A stretch of 64,000 nucleotides of DNA from Streptomyces sp. NBC_01445. Its GTDB lineage: Bacteria; Actinomycetota; Actinomycetes; Streptomycetales; Streptomycetaceae. The translations under genes were made by a program, and so were the position numbers. Positions 34,094 to 42,363 of this stretch are shown here, piece by piece (position 1 is the stretch's first letter; each line of letters begins with the position of its first letter). Location: contig NZ_CP109485.1 of assembly GCF_035918235.1 (NCBI RefSeq), forward strand, positions 10,199,001 to 10,263,000. Direction: 5' to 3'. Below the pieces are notes generated by a model. The model was not told where the DNA came from. It ran no database searches and saw nothing but the letters and a program-made list of their open reading frames with translations.

Positions 34094-34216
34094 TTACTCC
34101 TCCGCGCCGTCTTCGTCGAGCTCGATCGCGTCCGGGTCACGCAGCGGACGTAGGCCCTCGCACAGCACACAGGCGTTGAAGCTGTAGCGGCCCAGAACAA
34201 ACAGGGTTTTTGCCAA
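34094..34216 (-). CDS. Small Cys-pair protein or fragment
   Basis: A short frame reading LAKTLFVLGRYSFNACVLCE then GLRPLRDPDAIELDEDG and ending at 34094. The only start candidate is TTG 34214-34216, with a weak GAGG 14 nt upstream. The C-x2-C pair and the acidic tail look natural. A degenerate copy of the tail (CLRPFRDPDAIE) occurs at 57594-57643 on the other side of the window. It may be a C-terminal fragment of a mobile-element protein. Confidence 0.35.
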   Translation of the reverse strand: MAKTLFVLGRYSFNACVLCEGLRPLRDPDAIELDEDGAEE

Positions 34217-34264
34217 CGGCTGTAACGATGTTCCTCACGGCCGAGCTGGGCCCCTGAGCGCGGT

Positions 34265-34687
34265 TCACGGGATCCGATTGGGCCGCGGCTGCGTCGGCAG
34301 TGCTCTGACCGGGGAGCTGGGCTGCGACAGCGCACCGCGTAGTTGCCGGTTCTCCACGGTCAGTTGGTTGACGGCGCGGACGAGGTGATCGATGTCGGTC
34401 TGCAACTGCGACAGCTCCTTGGCGTCCTTGACGCGGAGTTCCTTCAGCGTGACGATCTGCTTGCGTAGACGGATCTCGGAGTCTGGCGTCTTACCGTGCG
34501 CCCTGACCTGCGCATAGAAATCGTTCTTGAGGTCCGGGTGCCGCTGGGTCAGCGCGTTGCGGGGTACGCCGGCTTCCTCGGCCAGGGCGACGATCGTCCA
34601 TGCGCCGTTGGAGCGCAGTGGGGCCCCTTGCAGGATGCGGCCGATGGCCGCACGGATACGGTCGCGTTCGTCGGGTGCGGGGCTCAT
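34265..34687 (-). CDS. TnpC-like coiled-coil protein (DUF6262 type)
   Basis: A 140-residue protein starting at ATG 34685-34687, which overlaps the recombinase stop (ATGA). The first 60 residues form a helix-turn-helix-like unit (DERDRIRAAIGRILQG, ALAEEAGVPRNALTQRHPDL). Residues about 80-120 are a coiled coil (RKQIVTLKELRVKDAKELSQ, LQTDIDHLVRAVNQLTVEN). This matches the small third protein that follows two tyrosine recombinases in Tn554-like elements, where it helps orient insertion. It appears intact although the recombinase is not. Confidence 0.7.
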   Translation of the reverse strand: MSPAPDERDRIRAAIGRILQGAPLRSNGAWTIVALAEEAGVPRNALTQRHPDLKNDFYAQVRAHGKTPDSEIRLRKQIVTLKELRVKDAKELSQLQTDIDHLVRAVNQLTVENRQLRGALSQPSSPVRALPTQPRPNRIP

Positions 34688-35513
34688 GCGGTGCTGTCCT
34701 GGAGTGTGGTCCGGGTTCGGTAGTGGGCGTCGGCAAGGTCGCGTAGGCGCCCGGCGTTGCTGCGCAGCCGCTCGCCCAGCGGGCCGGGGACCTGGGCTGC
34801 CCGCTGATCGAGCACGGTGGCACGGCGCCGGACACCGGCGGCGTGCTGATCGGTGCGGGCGATGTTCGCGCAGGTGGAAACGCACCGGTCGAGACTGGAG
34901 GTGTCCTTGGTGCCGCGGTGGCACAGGGCCTTGTCGCGCTTGTAGACACACATCAGCAGCGTGTTGGGATTGTCGTAGACGGCCAGTTGAGGGTTGGCGC
35001 GGATCTGGCGGGCTTGCCGGGCGGTGACGATGTTGCCGGTGTACTGCGGAGCGGTGGCGGCGGCCTTGATCGCTGTGCGGGCAGCGGGTCCGGAAATGCC
35101 GATGCCGTCCTTGAGGTCGGCGTTCAGGTCGGCGACGGTGTCGATGGTCGCGCGGGCCGTCTCGACGTCGAGGAGGTCGTGGATGCCGTCCCGGCTGCGC
35201 GCGGCGTAGCCGGCGGATACCGAAGTCCGCAGATGGCCATACTGAATTGCGAGAGCGACCAGCCCACCGGGCCGACGGGCGATATGCCACGCCAAGCTCC
35301 TGCGGAACCGCTCAGTACCGATCTTCCCGTGCGGATCAGACGGGATGACCTCATGGGCTAGCCCATGGGCAGTGGCCTCGTCGTTGGCCCAGGTGACGAA
35401 GTCCTCCACCCGGATACCCAGCGTGTGGACGGTGAGGGAGCCGGTGCCGGCGCGGGTGCCACGCAGGTCGTGGGCGTGGTGGTCGAACAGCAGGAAGCGG
35501 TCGGCCGGGGATG
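34684..35513 (-). pseudogene. Tn554-type tyrosine recombinase, C-terminal part
   Basis: The frame contains the catalytic core of a phage-integrase-family enzyme: KIGTERFRRSLAWHIARRPG with Arg and His, then ALAIQYGHLRTSVSAGYAAR, which includes the second His and the nucleophilic Tyr. The first in-frame Met is at 35407-35409, but plausible sequence (DRFLLFDHHAHDLRGTRAGT) extends to about 35513, where the frame is stopped by TGA and the homologous reading continues in another frame. The N-terminal half and its catalytic Arg region are thus lost or frameshifted. Confidence 0.72.
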
Positions 35514-35684
35514 CGGCCGGTGGGGTTCATGTACGGGTGTGGGCCTGGCCGTGGTCGGCGTGGCGGGCGCTGGGGGCCGGAGTGCCTTCGTCTTGCGTGC
35601 GGTGGTCTTCCCGATGCGGGTGCGGAGCGCCGTAGGGGGCGCGATCCGGGATCCCGGTCGGCCGGGGTGCCTCTATGTCTTTCG

Positions 35685-35985
35685 TCAAGCGAGGCGTGGG
35701 GTTCTGGGTTCGTAGAAGGTGCCGTTGCGGAGCATCGCGAACAGCACGCTGATGCGGTGGCGGGCGAGGCGGAGGAGGGCCTGCGTGGGGGTCTTCCCTC
35801 GGGCCCGGGATTTGTCGTAGTAGGTGCGGGAGGCGGGATCGTGCAAGGCGGCAAACGCGGACAGGAACATCGCGCGCTTGAGCTGCCGGTTGCCGCTTTC
35901 GTGCCGGCCAGGGCGTTGGCGTCGTATGCGCGCATCCACGTTATGCAGACCTGCCGCCTGCGAACGGCCGGGCATTGCGCCCGGC
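35685..35985 (-). pseudogene. IS110-type transposase C-terminal fragment
   Basis: Reads SGNRQLKRAMFLSAFAALHD then PASRTYYDKSRARGKTPTQA and ISVLFAMLRNGTFYEPR, the conserved end of IS110/IS116 transposases with the serine-recombinase-like region. The RuvC-like N-terminal half is missing. A different IS110 N-terminal piece lies at 62630-62795. Confidence 0.8.
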
Positions 35986-36166
35986 CGGGCGGTAGTCGGA
36001 CCTCTCACTCATCAGCGTCTCCAACGGCGCCTACCGGGCCCGGTGACCACCCCCCAGGTCATGCCTTCGACAGGGGGGAACAGCCATGCCGGGCCATAAC
36101 GGGGGGGGCGGCCGTGCTGCTGTCCGGGCAGGTGCCGCCGTTCCGGAGTGGGCGGTCCGGGCCGCG

Positions 36167-36610
36167 TCAGCTGTGGTTCAGGGACCACTCGACCTGGTCC
36201 TCGTACCAACGAGCGGCACTGACACCGTGCCCCGACGCCGCAGCCTCGACCTGGTCCTCGTACCAACGAGCGGCACTGACACCGTGCCCTGACGCCGCAG
36301 CCTCGACCTGGTCCTCGTACCAACGAGCGGCACTGACACCGTGCCCTGACGCCGCAGCCTCGACCTGGTCCTCGTACCAACGAGCGGCACTGACACCGTG
36401 CCCCGACGCAGCTTCGGCCTCGTGGTCCGCGTAGCGGCCGACTCGTTCGCTGCCGGTCACGGAGATGGCGGACACGTGCTGCGTGTGCTGCACGGGCACC
36501 GAAGTCGTGGCTGCCGACGCCGAGCCGCCGGCTCCGAGAAGGACTCCGCCGGCCAGTGCCGTGGAGGCGAGTGCGATCGAGACGCGCTTCGTCATGCTGC
36601 TCATGGTCAT
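36167..36610 (-). CDS. Small secreted protein with four 19-residue repeats
   Basis: A 147-residue precursor with the same signal peptide and N-terminal mature region (residues 34-66) as the copy at 29976. Residues 67-142 are four near-identical units of AASGHGVSAARWYEDQVEA, the last ending in W, then SLNHS. The difference of 57 residues from the short form equals exactly three units, so the array expanded or contracted without shifting frame. The promoter side faces the TetR gene at 36867 across three identical boxes. No known family. Extracellular location is expected. Confidence 0.78.
   Translation of the reverse strand: MTMSSMTKRVSIALASTALAGGVLLGAGGSASAATTSVPVQHTQHVSAISVTGSERVGRYADHEAEAASGHGVSAARWYEDQVEAAASGHGVSAARWYEDQVEAAASGHGVSAARWYEDQVEAAASGHGVSAARWYEDQVEWSLNHS
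36185..36412. repeat. Four 57-bp tandem repeats
   Basis: Units at 36185-36241, 36242-36298, 36299-36355 and 36356-36412 differ by only a few bases and stay in frame within the secreted-protein gene. Confidence 0.9.
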
Positions 36611-36715
36611 TTCCCTTACAAAACTGCCGCGGCTTCGCCGATCCGGCGGGCGCCGCTTCCATGTGAACCGAGATCCGGAAATCCCGGGTCAGTCGGCTTG
36701 CCGCAAGGTCATCCG

Positions 36716-36850
36716 GAGGGGTGCCTCACATTCGGCTCTGCCACCGTACCCGAGGGGTGCCTCATGTTTGCGGTGAGGCTCATCACAGCACGTCAGAGGG
36801 GCGAGATTGCGATCGGAAACATCGCAACAATCCAATTGGAGGGGTGCCTC
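36716..36850. promoter_or_regulatory. Three GAGGGGTGCCTC boxes before a TetR gene
   Basis: Identical 12-mers at 36716-36727, 36752-36763 and 36839-36850, the last two followed by ATGTT. GAGG and CCTC form short inverted arms. They lie between the divergent secreted-protein gene and the TetR gene, the last one 16 nt before its start. A single copy also precedes the other secreted-protein gene (30354-30365). Likely TetR operators. Confidence 0.6.
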
Positions 36851-36866
36851 ATGTTACTGTCGAGCC

Positions 36867-37562
36867 ATGAGCCACCACGCCCCGTCCCTGAGCGAGTCAC
36901 CGGCGAAACCTCTGCGCCGTGACGCGCAGCGCAACAGGGACGCGATCGTGGCCGCAGCCCGCACAGCCTTCTCCGAGCAGGGCCTCGGGGCGTCCCTGGA
37001 GGGCGTCGCCCGCGAGGCCGGTGTGGCGATCGGTACGCTCTACCGCCACTTCCCCACCCGTCTTGCCCTGGTCGAAACGCTTTTCAACGCGAAGTACACG
37101 GAGCTACTCGTCGCCGCGGAAGAAGCTGCGGCCATGGACGACGCCTGGGAGGGGTTCTGCCGCTCTATGGAGAAACTCTGCCAGCTGCAGGCCTGCGACC
37201 GTGCCTTCAACGACCTGGTCTCGGCACGGTTGCCCCTTCATGCGGCCGGCCGCGAGATGCATGACCGCACCAAGGAACTCTGCAGCCAGATCATGCGCAA
37301 GGCCCAGGAACAGGGTGTCCTGCGCGGCGACGTCACCGCGCAGGACATCGCTTTCGTGATCTGGTCCCAGGCCGGGATCATCCGGGCCACCCGCACCATC
37401 GCCCCCCAAGCCTGGCGCCGCCACCTCCACCTGATGCTCGACGCCTTCCGCACCGAGGGCGCCCACGAACTGCCCGAACCTCCCCTGACCAGCGAGCAGG
37501 TCGACCAGACCCTCACCACTCTCGAGTGCAACGAGGAGGACTGCCGCGAGCAGCGGGCCTGA
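36867..37562 (+). CDS. TetR family regulator
   Basis: A 231-residue protein from ATG 36867. The start MSHHAPSLSESPAKPLRRDA leads into the HTH: AAARTAFSEQGLGASLEGVA then REAGVAIGTLYRHFPTRLAL, with TLYRHFP as the TetR recognition-helix signature. The ligand domain is helical and ends in an acidic Cys-containing tail (LECNEEDCREQRA). It is divergent from the repeat-bearing secreted-protein gene and flanked by the three-box array. It probably represses itself and that gene. An upstream in-frame ATG at 36807 is less likely because it overlaps the boxes. Confidence 0.88.
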   Translation: MSHHAPSLSESPAKPLRRDAQRNRDAIVAAARTAFSEQGLGASLEGVAREAGVAIGTLYRHFPTRLALVETLFNAKYTELLVAAEEAAAMDDAWEGFCRSMEKLCQLQACDRAFNDLVSARLPLHAAGREMHDRTKELCSQIMRKAQEQGVLRGDVTAQDIAFVIWSQAGIIRATRTIAPQAWRRHLHLMLDAFRTEGAHELPEPPLTSEQVDQTLTTLECNEEDCREQRA

Positions 37563-38361
37563 CCCGTGCTGTCACACGCCGCCCGCACCTCACGGGGTGA
37601 GCGCGTCTTCCGCGAGCACGTCTTCCGCATCGCCGGCCTCCCCCGGCGGACCCGGCGCGTTCACCGCGGGCCGTGAGCCGGCCGGCCGGCTGTTCGCCTG
37701 CGGGCCTCTCGGTGAGACGGGGCCGAGTCCGCCGGCCCCCTCCGAGGGCACGGGCCGTGGCAGGATGCCGACACGGTTCTGATCCGAAAGGGCGATGCCG
37801 CGTAGGCGTCCCACGGCCGTCCGCGTTGAGCGGTAGCAGCCGCCCAGGCACATGCCGGTCGGTCGACTCCCGGGTGTATCGGCTCGGACTCGGACGGCGG
37901 TACGCCGTGTTGAGGCCCAGCACCTCCGGCCGGACGCGGTTGCCAATGCCCTCAGCCGGTTCGAGTGGGCATTCAAGCAGCCGGGACGACAACTGACCGG
38001 CCCCGGCGAGAGAGAGTCCCGGCATCGAGATCGAGGACGGCCGGCACCGGGCCAGTTCCCGTGAGGTGGATCACAGCCGGATGAGGCGCAGCAGGACTAC
38101 GGCACCCGCTCCGCACCCACCGCTCGCGCAGTTATCGGGGGCACGCCGTACGCAGCAGTTCACGGATCAATTCGGCTTTGGTCCAGCCGAATCCCGGTCG
38201 CCAGGCGGCACCCTCAGTGAGTCTGCTCCTCGGACGACGGCGCTACGAATGCTCAGCGATTCCCAGCGTGTCGTTGGGGCGCCGCACTCAGCGCTAGGAC
38301 GCCGCCGAGGAGCTGCCAGGGATATGGGCAGGATGACGCGTGGCGTGGCGGGGCTGTCAGT
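37563..38361. other. 800-bp stretch without a supported gene
   Basis: Both strands have open frames, but none resembles a known family. One 8-bp perfect hairpin (attcggct with agccgaat, 7-nt loop) lies at 38170-38192 and may end transcription of the minus-strand TetR gene or the plus-strand one. Confidence 0.45.
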
Positions 38362-38952
38362 TCACGGGCGGGGCAGGACGGCGAGGGCAGTGTCGGCTAT
38401 GTCCGTCAGCGTCTCTTCGTTCGCTCCGGCCTTGCCCAGTGCTTCAATGCCGCGCAGTACGGCGAGCACCAGCGCGGCCAGCTTTCCCGGATCCGCGTCC
38501 GCGGCAATATCGCCGTTGCGCTGGCAGGCCGCGATGTCGCCCTCCAGTAGCGCGCGCAGCGCCTCGATGGTCGAGTGCGCCCGCTTGGCCACCGTCTTGT
38601 CGTGTTCGGCTAGCTCGGCGGCGCCCTTGGCCAGCAGGCATCCGCGGTGGGCGGTGTCTGCGGCGGTGGCCGCCGCCACCGCGTGAACGTGGTCGGACAG
38701 CCGCGCGTAGGCGTCCGCGTCGTGGCCGCGCAGCTGCAGGCCCACAGCGTCGACGACGGAGCCGCAGTAGTCGTCGAACACGCGGTGGAACAGCTCCTGC
38801 TTTCCGCCGAACGCGCCGTACAGGCTGCCTTTGCCGAGCCCCGTTGCCTCGGCGATGTCTTCCATGCGCGTGGCGGCGTACCCGCCCGCCCAGAACCGCT
38901 CCCGGGCGGTGTCCAGTACCTGCTGCTCGTCGAATTTCCGAGGTCGTGCCAT
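38362..38952 (-). CDS. TetR family regulator
   Basis: A 196-residue protein from ATG 38950-38952. It begins MARPRKFDEQQVLDTARERF, and the HTH ends with TGLGKGSLYGAFGGKQELF. The C-terminal ligand domain carries RGCLLAKGAAELAEHDKTVA, a pattern common in regulators paired with short-chain dehydrogenases. It is divergent from such a gene at 39041, with a long inverted repeat in the 88-bp gap, so control of that gene and itself is likely. Confidence 0.9.
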   Translation of the reverse strand: MARPRKFDEQQVLDTARERFWAGGYAATRMEDIAEATGLGKGSLYGAFGGKQELFHRVFDDYCGSVVDAVGLQLRGHDADAYARLSDHVHAVAAATAADTAHRGCLLAKGAAELAEHDKTVAKRAHSTIEALRALLEGDIAACQRNGDIAADADPGKLAALVLAVLRGIEALGKAGANEETLTDIADTALAVLPRP

Positions 38953-38969
38953 GGGGACAAGCCTACGCG

Positions 38970-39022
38970 TTCTTGACTGGTTCGTCCATAACGGTTAGTG
39001 TTGTGGACGAACCAGTCAAGAA
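38970..39022. promoter_or_regulatory. 19-bp inverted repeat operator
   Basis: Arms ttcttgactggttcgtcca (38970-38988) and tggacgaaccagtcaagaa (39004-39022) are perfect complements 15 nt apart, between divergent TetR and SDR genes. The length suggests two TetR dimers or overlapping promoter control of both directions. Confidence 0.75.
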
Positions 39023-39040
39023 CTGAGGAGTGGGCGCGTC

Positions 39041-39775
39041 ATGACGGATGTACTCGCGGGCAAGGTGGCGGTGGTCACGGGGGCCAACAGCGGCATCGGG
39101 CTCGCCATCGCCAGGCGGTTCGCCGAGGAAGGGGCACGGGTGTTTCTCACCGGCCGCCGCCAGGAGCCGCTCGACGCGGCCGTCGCCGAGATCGGCCCGG
39201 CGGCCACCGGAGTGAGGGCCGACGTGTCGGTGCAGGCGGACCTCGATCACCTCTACTCGGTCGTGCGCGAGGAGGCGGGGCGCATCGACGTGCTGGTCGC
39301 CAACGCCGGCAGCGCTGTTCCCGAGCGTCTCGGCGAGATCACCGAGGAAGCCATCGACGCCACCTTCGGCACGAACGTGAAGGGCACGATCTTCACCGTG
39401 CAGAAGGCGCTGCCTCTGCTGTCGGAGGGCGCCTCGATCGTAGTGACAGGATCGACCAGCACCCTCCGCCCCGGACCGGGCCTGGAAATCTACGGCGCGT
39501 CGAAGGCAGCAGTACGCAACCTGGTGCGCAGCTGGGCGCTCAGCGCGCGGGACCGGAAGTTCCGGGTGAACGTGCTGAGCCCCGGCCCGACCGAGACCCC
39601 GGGACTGGTCGGCGCCGTAGGCCCGGACCTCCGCCGGCTCGCCTCGGAGGTGCCGCTCGGCAGGATCGGCCGCCCGGACGAGATCGCCGCCGTGGCGACG
39701 TTCCTGGCCTCGGACGCCTCCAGCTTCGTCAACGGCGTCGACTGGTTTGTCGACGGAGGCCAGGCCCAGGTCTGA
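39041..39775 (+). CDS. Short-chain dehydrogenase/reductase
   Basis: A 244-residue classical SDR: VTGANSGIGLAIARRFAEEG (cofactor loop), RADVSVQADLD, VANAGSAVPE (NAG motif), IVVTGSTSTLRPG with the catalytic Ser, IYGASKAAVRNLVRSWA (YxxxK) and the closing FVNGVDWFVDGGQAQV. GAGGAG is close upstream. Such enzymes oxidise or reduce small ketones and alcohols with NAD(P). The paired TetR regulator suggests induction by the substrate or a related compound. Confidence 0.92.
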   Translation: MTDVLAGKVAVVTGANSGIGLAIARRFAEEGARVFLTGRRQEPLDAAVAEIGPAATGVRADVSVQADLDHLYSVVREEAGRIDVLVANAGSAVPERLGEITEEAIDATFGTNVKGTIFTVQKALPLLSEGASIVVTGSTSTLRPGPGLEIYGASKAAVRNLVRSWALSARDRKFRVNVLSPGPTETPGLVGAVGPDLRRLASEVPLGRIGRPDEIAAVATFLASDASSFVNGVDWFVDGGQAQV

Positions 39776-40218
39776 CCGCGCCCCCTCATCCGCAGGGTAT
39801 ACCTCGCACCCGGCTCGCCGGGCAGCTCTGCCCTCGGGCCTGGCCGCTTGCCAGCGTTCCCGTGCTGACCAGGTGGGAGGATTGGCGGCCGCACTCGGTG
39901 CGGCCCGACCGTGGGCGGGGCGTCGCGGCCCCAGCGGCCTTGCCTACGGCGAACGCCGGCCCGAGACCGGCTCGACGGGCGGTCCCGGCAACGCGAGCGG
40001 GATCTTCCTCTTGGGGCGCCCGGGACCCGGCCGCCCGCGGGGGCGGCCACCGTAGGTGGACCCGGCGGCACCTGCAGAGGCAGCCACCGGGCAAGGCGGC
40101 ACAGCGAACATGGCCGACCGGGGAATACCAGCGCGAGAGCGCACTGCAGACCCCACCCCCTACCAACAGTCATGTGAAACGACATTGACGTCGCATGTTC
40201 TCCAGAAAGGTTTTGATC
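39776..40218. other. Gap with a GC hairpin
   Basis: No supported gene. The hairpin at 39887-39905 is about 110 bp past the SDR stop. The last bases carry AGAAAGG, the ribosome site of the next gene. Confidence 0.45.
39887..39905 (+). terminator. Hairpin downstream of SDR gene
   Basis: Perfect 8-bp stem ggccgcac/gtgcggcc with a 3-nt loop. It lacks a T-run. Suggested as the terminator for the SDR transcript by position only. Confidence 0.4.
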
Positions 40219-40617
40219 ATGACTACCCGAGACGTCGTCGAGAAATTCTTCGGCTTGCTGGTAGGTGGAGACCCGGACAAAATCGCAGAGGTATTCGCCG
40301 ACGACATCGACTGGTACGTTCCCGGGTCGGGGTCGCTGCCCTGGACCGGGCCGCGCACCAAGCGCAGCGAGGTAGCCGACTATTTCAGGACGCTGGGGGC
40401 GAACATCGTGCCCGAGAAGAACGTTGATGATATTGAGGCGCTCCTCGTCGACGGTGACCACGCGGTCATGCTGGGACGGTTCACCCGAGTCGCGAAGGGC
40501 ACCGGTCGGACGTTCATGACGCCCATCGCAATGCACCTTCAGGTGGCAGGCGGCAAGATCGTCAAGCTGCATCTATATGAGGACACCCTCGCGGTAGCCA
40601 AGGCATACGCCGAGTGA
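40219..40617 (+). CDS. SnoaL-like/NTF2-fold protein
   Basis: A 132-residue protein from ATG 40219 with AGAAAGG upstream. It begins MTTRDVVEKFFGLLVGGDPD, and the fold is recognisable from ADDIDWYVPGSGSLPWTGPR, a FTRVAKGTGRTFMTPIAMHL strand pair and a final KIVKLHLYEDTLAVAKAY. NTF2-like proteins of this group act as ketosteroid-isomerase-type enzymes, hydrolases or binding proteins. The residues lining the cavity (Trp, Asp) are present but do not assign a reaction. The surrounding oxidoreductases and hydrolases suggest catabolism or detoxification. Confidence 0.82.
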   Translation: MTTRDVVEKFFGLLVGGDPDKIAEVFADDIDWYVPGSGSLPWTGPRTKRSEVADYFRTLGANIVPEKNVDDIEALLVDGDHAVMLGRFTRVAKGTGRTFMTPIAMHLQVAGGKIVKLHLYEDTLAVAKAYAE

Positions 40618-40878
40618 GCGGCCTCGGTCGTACGGGGATGAGCGCGGGGCGTGCGCCTGGGCGCGCGTGAATTCGGTGCGGCGGGTAGCGTGAAGGCGCG
40701 AGGCGCTCAGCGATCGCCCGGCACATGGTGCGCCTTCCCCGGGTACCGCCTCGACTTACCGACCAATCGAGTTGACGGCACCGCTGGCCTCATGCGGGCT
40801 GACGCCCACGTTCTCCGGATGAGTCAGACCGCATGGGGCTGCGGCACTTCGCGTCGATTCGATCGAGAGGGGCATGCG

Positions 40879-41706
40879 ATGCCTTTCATCACCACCAGGG
40901 ACAATACCGAGATCTTCTACAAGGACTGGGGTACCGGACAGCCCGTGGTCTTCAGCCATGGCTGGCCGCTGAACGCCGACGCCTGGGACCCCCAGGCCCA
41001 ATTGATGGCCGACAACGGATTCCGCGCCATCGCCCACGACCGCCGCGGCCACGGGCGCTCCGGGCAGACCTGGAACGGCAACGACCTGGACACCTACGCC
41101 GATGACCTGGCGCAGCTGATCGAAGCCCTCGACCTGCGTGATGTCATTCTTGTCGGGCACTCCACCGGGGGTGGCGAGGTTACGCGCTATGTCGGCCGCC
41201 ACGGCAGCGGCCGGGTCGCCAAAGCGGTCCTGCTCAGCGCGATTCCGCCGCTGATGCTCAAGACAGATTCCAACCCTGAGGGGCTGCCGCGGGAGGTGTT
41301 CGACGAGATCCGCAAGGGCGTGGCGACCGACCGTTCGCAGTTCTACCAGGACCTGAGTGCCCCCTTCTACGGCGCGAACCGCGAGGGTCACCAGGTGTCT
41401 CAGGGTACGCGTGACGCGTTCTGGCTGTGGTCGCTGCAGGTGGGGATCAAGGGTTCCTACGACTGCATCAAGGCATTCTCGGAGACCGATCTGACTGAGG
41501 ACCTGCAGCGCTTCGACTTCCCTACGCTCATCGCGCACGGTGACGACGACCAGATCGTGCCCATCGTCGCGGCCGGTGAGAAGTCCTCGAAGATCGTCAA
41601 GGACAACACGTTCAAGGTGTACCCTGGGGCCCCGCACGGCCTGTCAATGGTCGCTCCGTTCAAGGACGTCTTCGACGCCGACTTGCTGGCCTTCGCCCGC
41701 GGCTGA
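40879..41706 (+). CDS. Cofactor-free chloroperoxidase-type alpha/beta hydrolase
   Basis: A 275-residue protein from ATG 40879. The longer upstream frame is not homologous-looking. It begins [20 protein letters not shown], then [17 protein letters not shown] (oxyanion region), [12 protein letters not shown] and [20 protein letters not shown] with the nucleophilic Ser. The acid is in [13 protein letters not shown] and the catalytic His in [11 protein letters not shown]. This is the typical pattern of bacterial non-heme haloperoxidases, which are esterases able to form peracids. Physiological substrate unknown. Confidence 0.9.
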   Translation: MPFITTRDNTEIFYKDWGTGQPVVFSHGWPLNADAWDPQAQLMADNGFRAIAHDRRGHGRSGQTWNGNDLDTYADDLAQLIEALDLRDVILVGHSTGGGEVTRYVGRHGSGRVAKAVLLSAIPPLMLKTDSNPEGLPREVFDEIRKGVATDRSQFYQDLSAPFYGANREGHQVSQGTRDAFWLWSLQVGIKGSYDCIKAFSETDLTEDLQRFDFPTLIAHGDDDQIVPIVAAGEKSSKIVKDNTFKVYPGAPHGLSMVAPFKDVFDADLLAFARG

Positions 41707-42363
41707 ACGTACGAGACCCCGGGCGCCAGCCGGGCCCCAGATGACACCGTGAGCGCAGGCCCGCCGCGGGTGTCGTGTGCGGTGCCGGACGGCGGCCGGG
41801 GTCCCGTTCAGGGGCGCGGTGGAATCCCGGTCTGACGCCCAGTAGCCCCACGATTGCCGCTGTTTCGACGGACATTGACACCAAGCGTCCGATGCAGGGG
41901 TGGAAGTCGGCGGTAGCCGTCGAGCCACCGATGCTGTACGCGGCGGCCCGCACAGCGCGCCGGGTGAGGATCTGGGCGCTCAGCAGGGGCCGCCCAGATG
42001 ACCAGGAATCGCAGATCGGCAAGGAATCCCGCGGCGCCGCGGAGAAGTGCGTCACTAATGATTGGGTGCGGTCCGCGCTCTCACGGAATCCAGCACAGTG
42101 CTGGGCGGCCAACTCGACCTCGCGGTAGGAAGCCACGACTCGCGCGATCCCATTTATCGGTTCTGCCGCGTTGCCCTCCCTGCAGGTCAGGTCTAGCGTG
42201 AGGAAGGTGGCAACCGGCGCCATCTGCCGCGAGGCACCACGCCGCCGAGGGAAAATGGTTCCCGAGCCTCCACGGCGACCGTCCTGACCATGGTCGTGTC
42301 TAGCCAGGTTTTATACGGGCGGATTTGACGCGGTTCTGCGCCCACGGGCGCCCGGAGGTCGAT
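41707..42363. other. Gap without a supported gene
   Basis: Open frames exist on both strands, but none matches a known family and codon use is not consistent. The last bases hold GGAGG, the ribosome site of the following hydrolase gene. Confidence 0.45.

Larger units (their letters stand above)
36105..36727. repeat. Duplicated block, copy B
   Basis: Counterpart of 29918-30365, longer by three 57-bp units inside the gene. The right border is the first GAGGGGTGCCTC box. Confidence 0.85.

Noticed and set aside
36185..36412. 57-bp repeats as a CRISPR array
   Set aside because: Repeats are directly adjacent without spacers and keep a coding frame; no cas genes nearby.
41660..42223. A 187-residue minus-strand open frame in a gap
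   Set aside because: No start context, overlaps the end of the chloroperoxidase-type gene and resembles no family.
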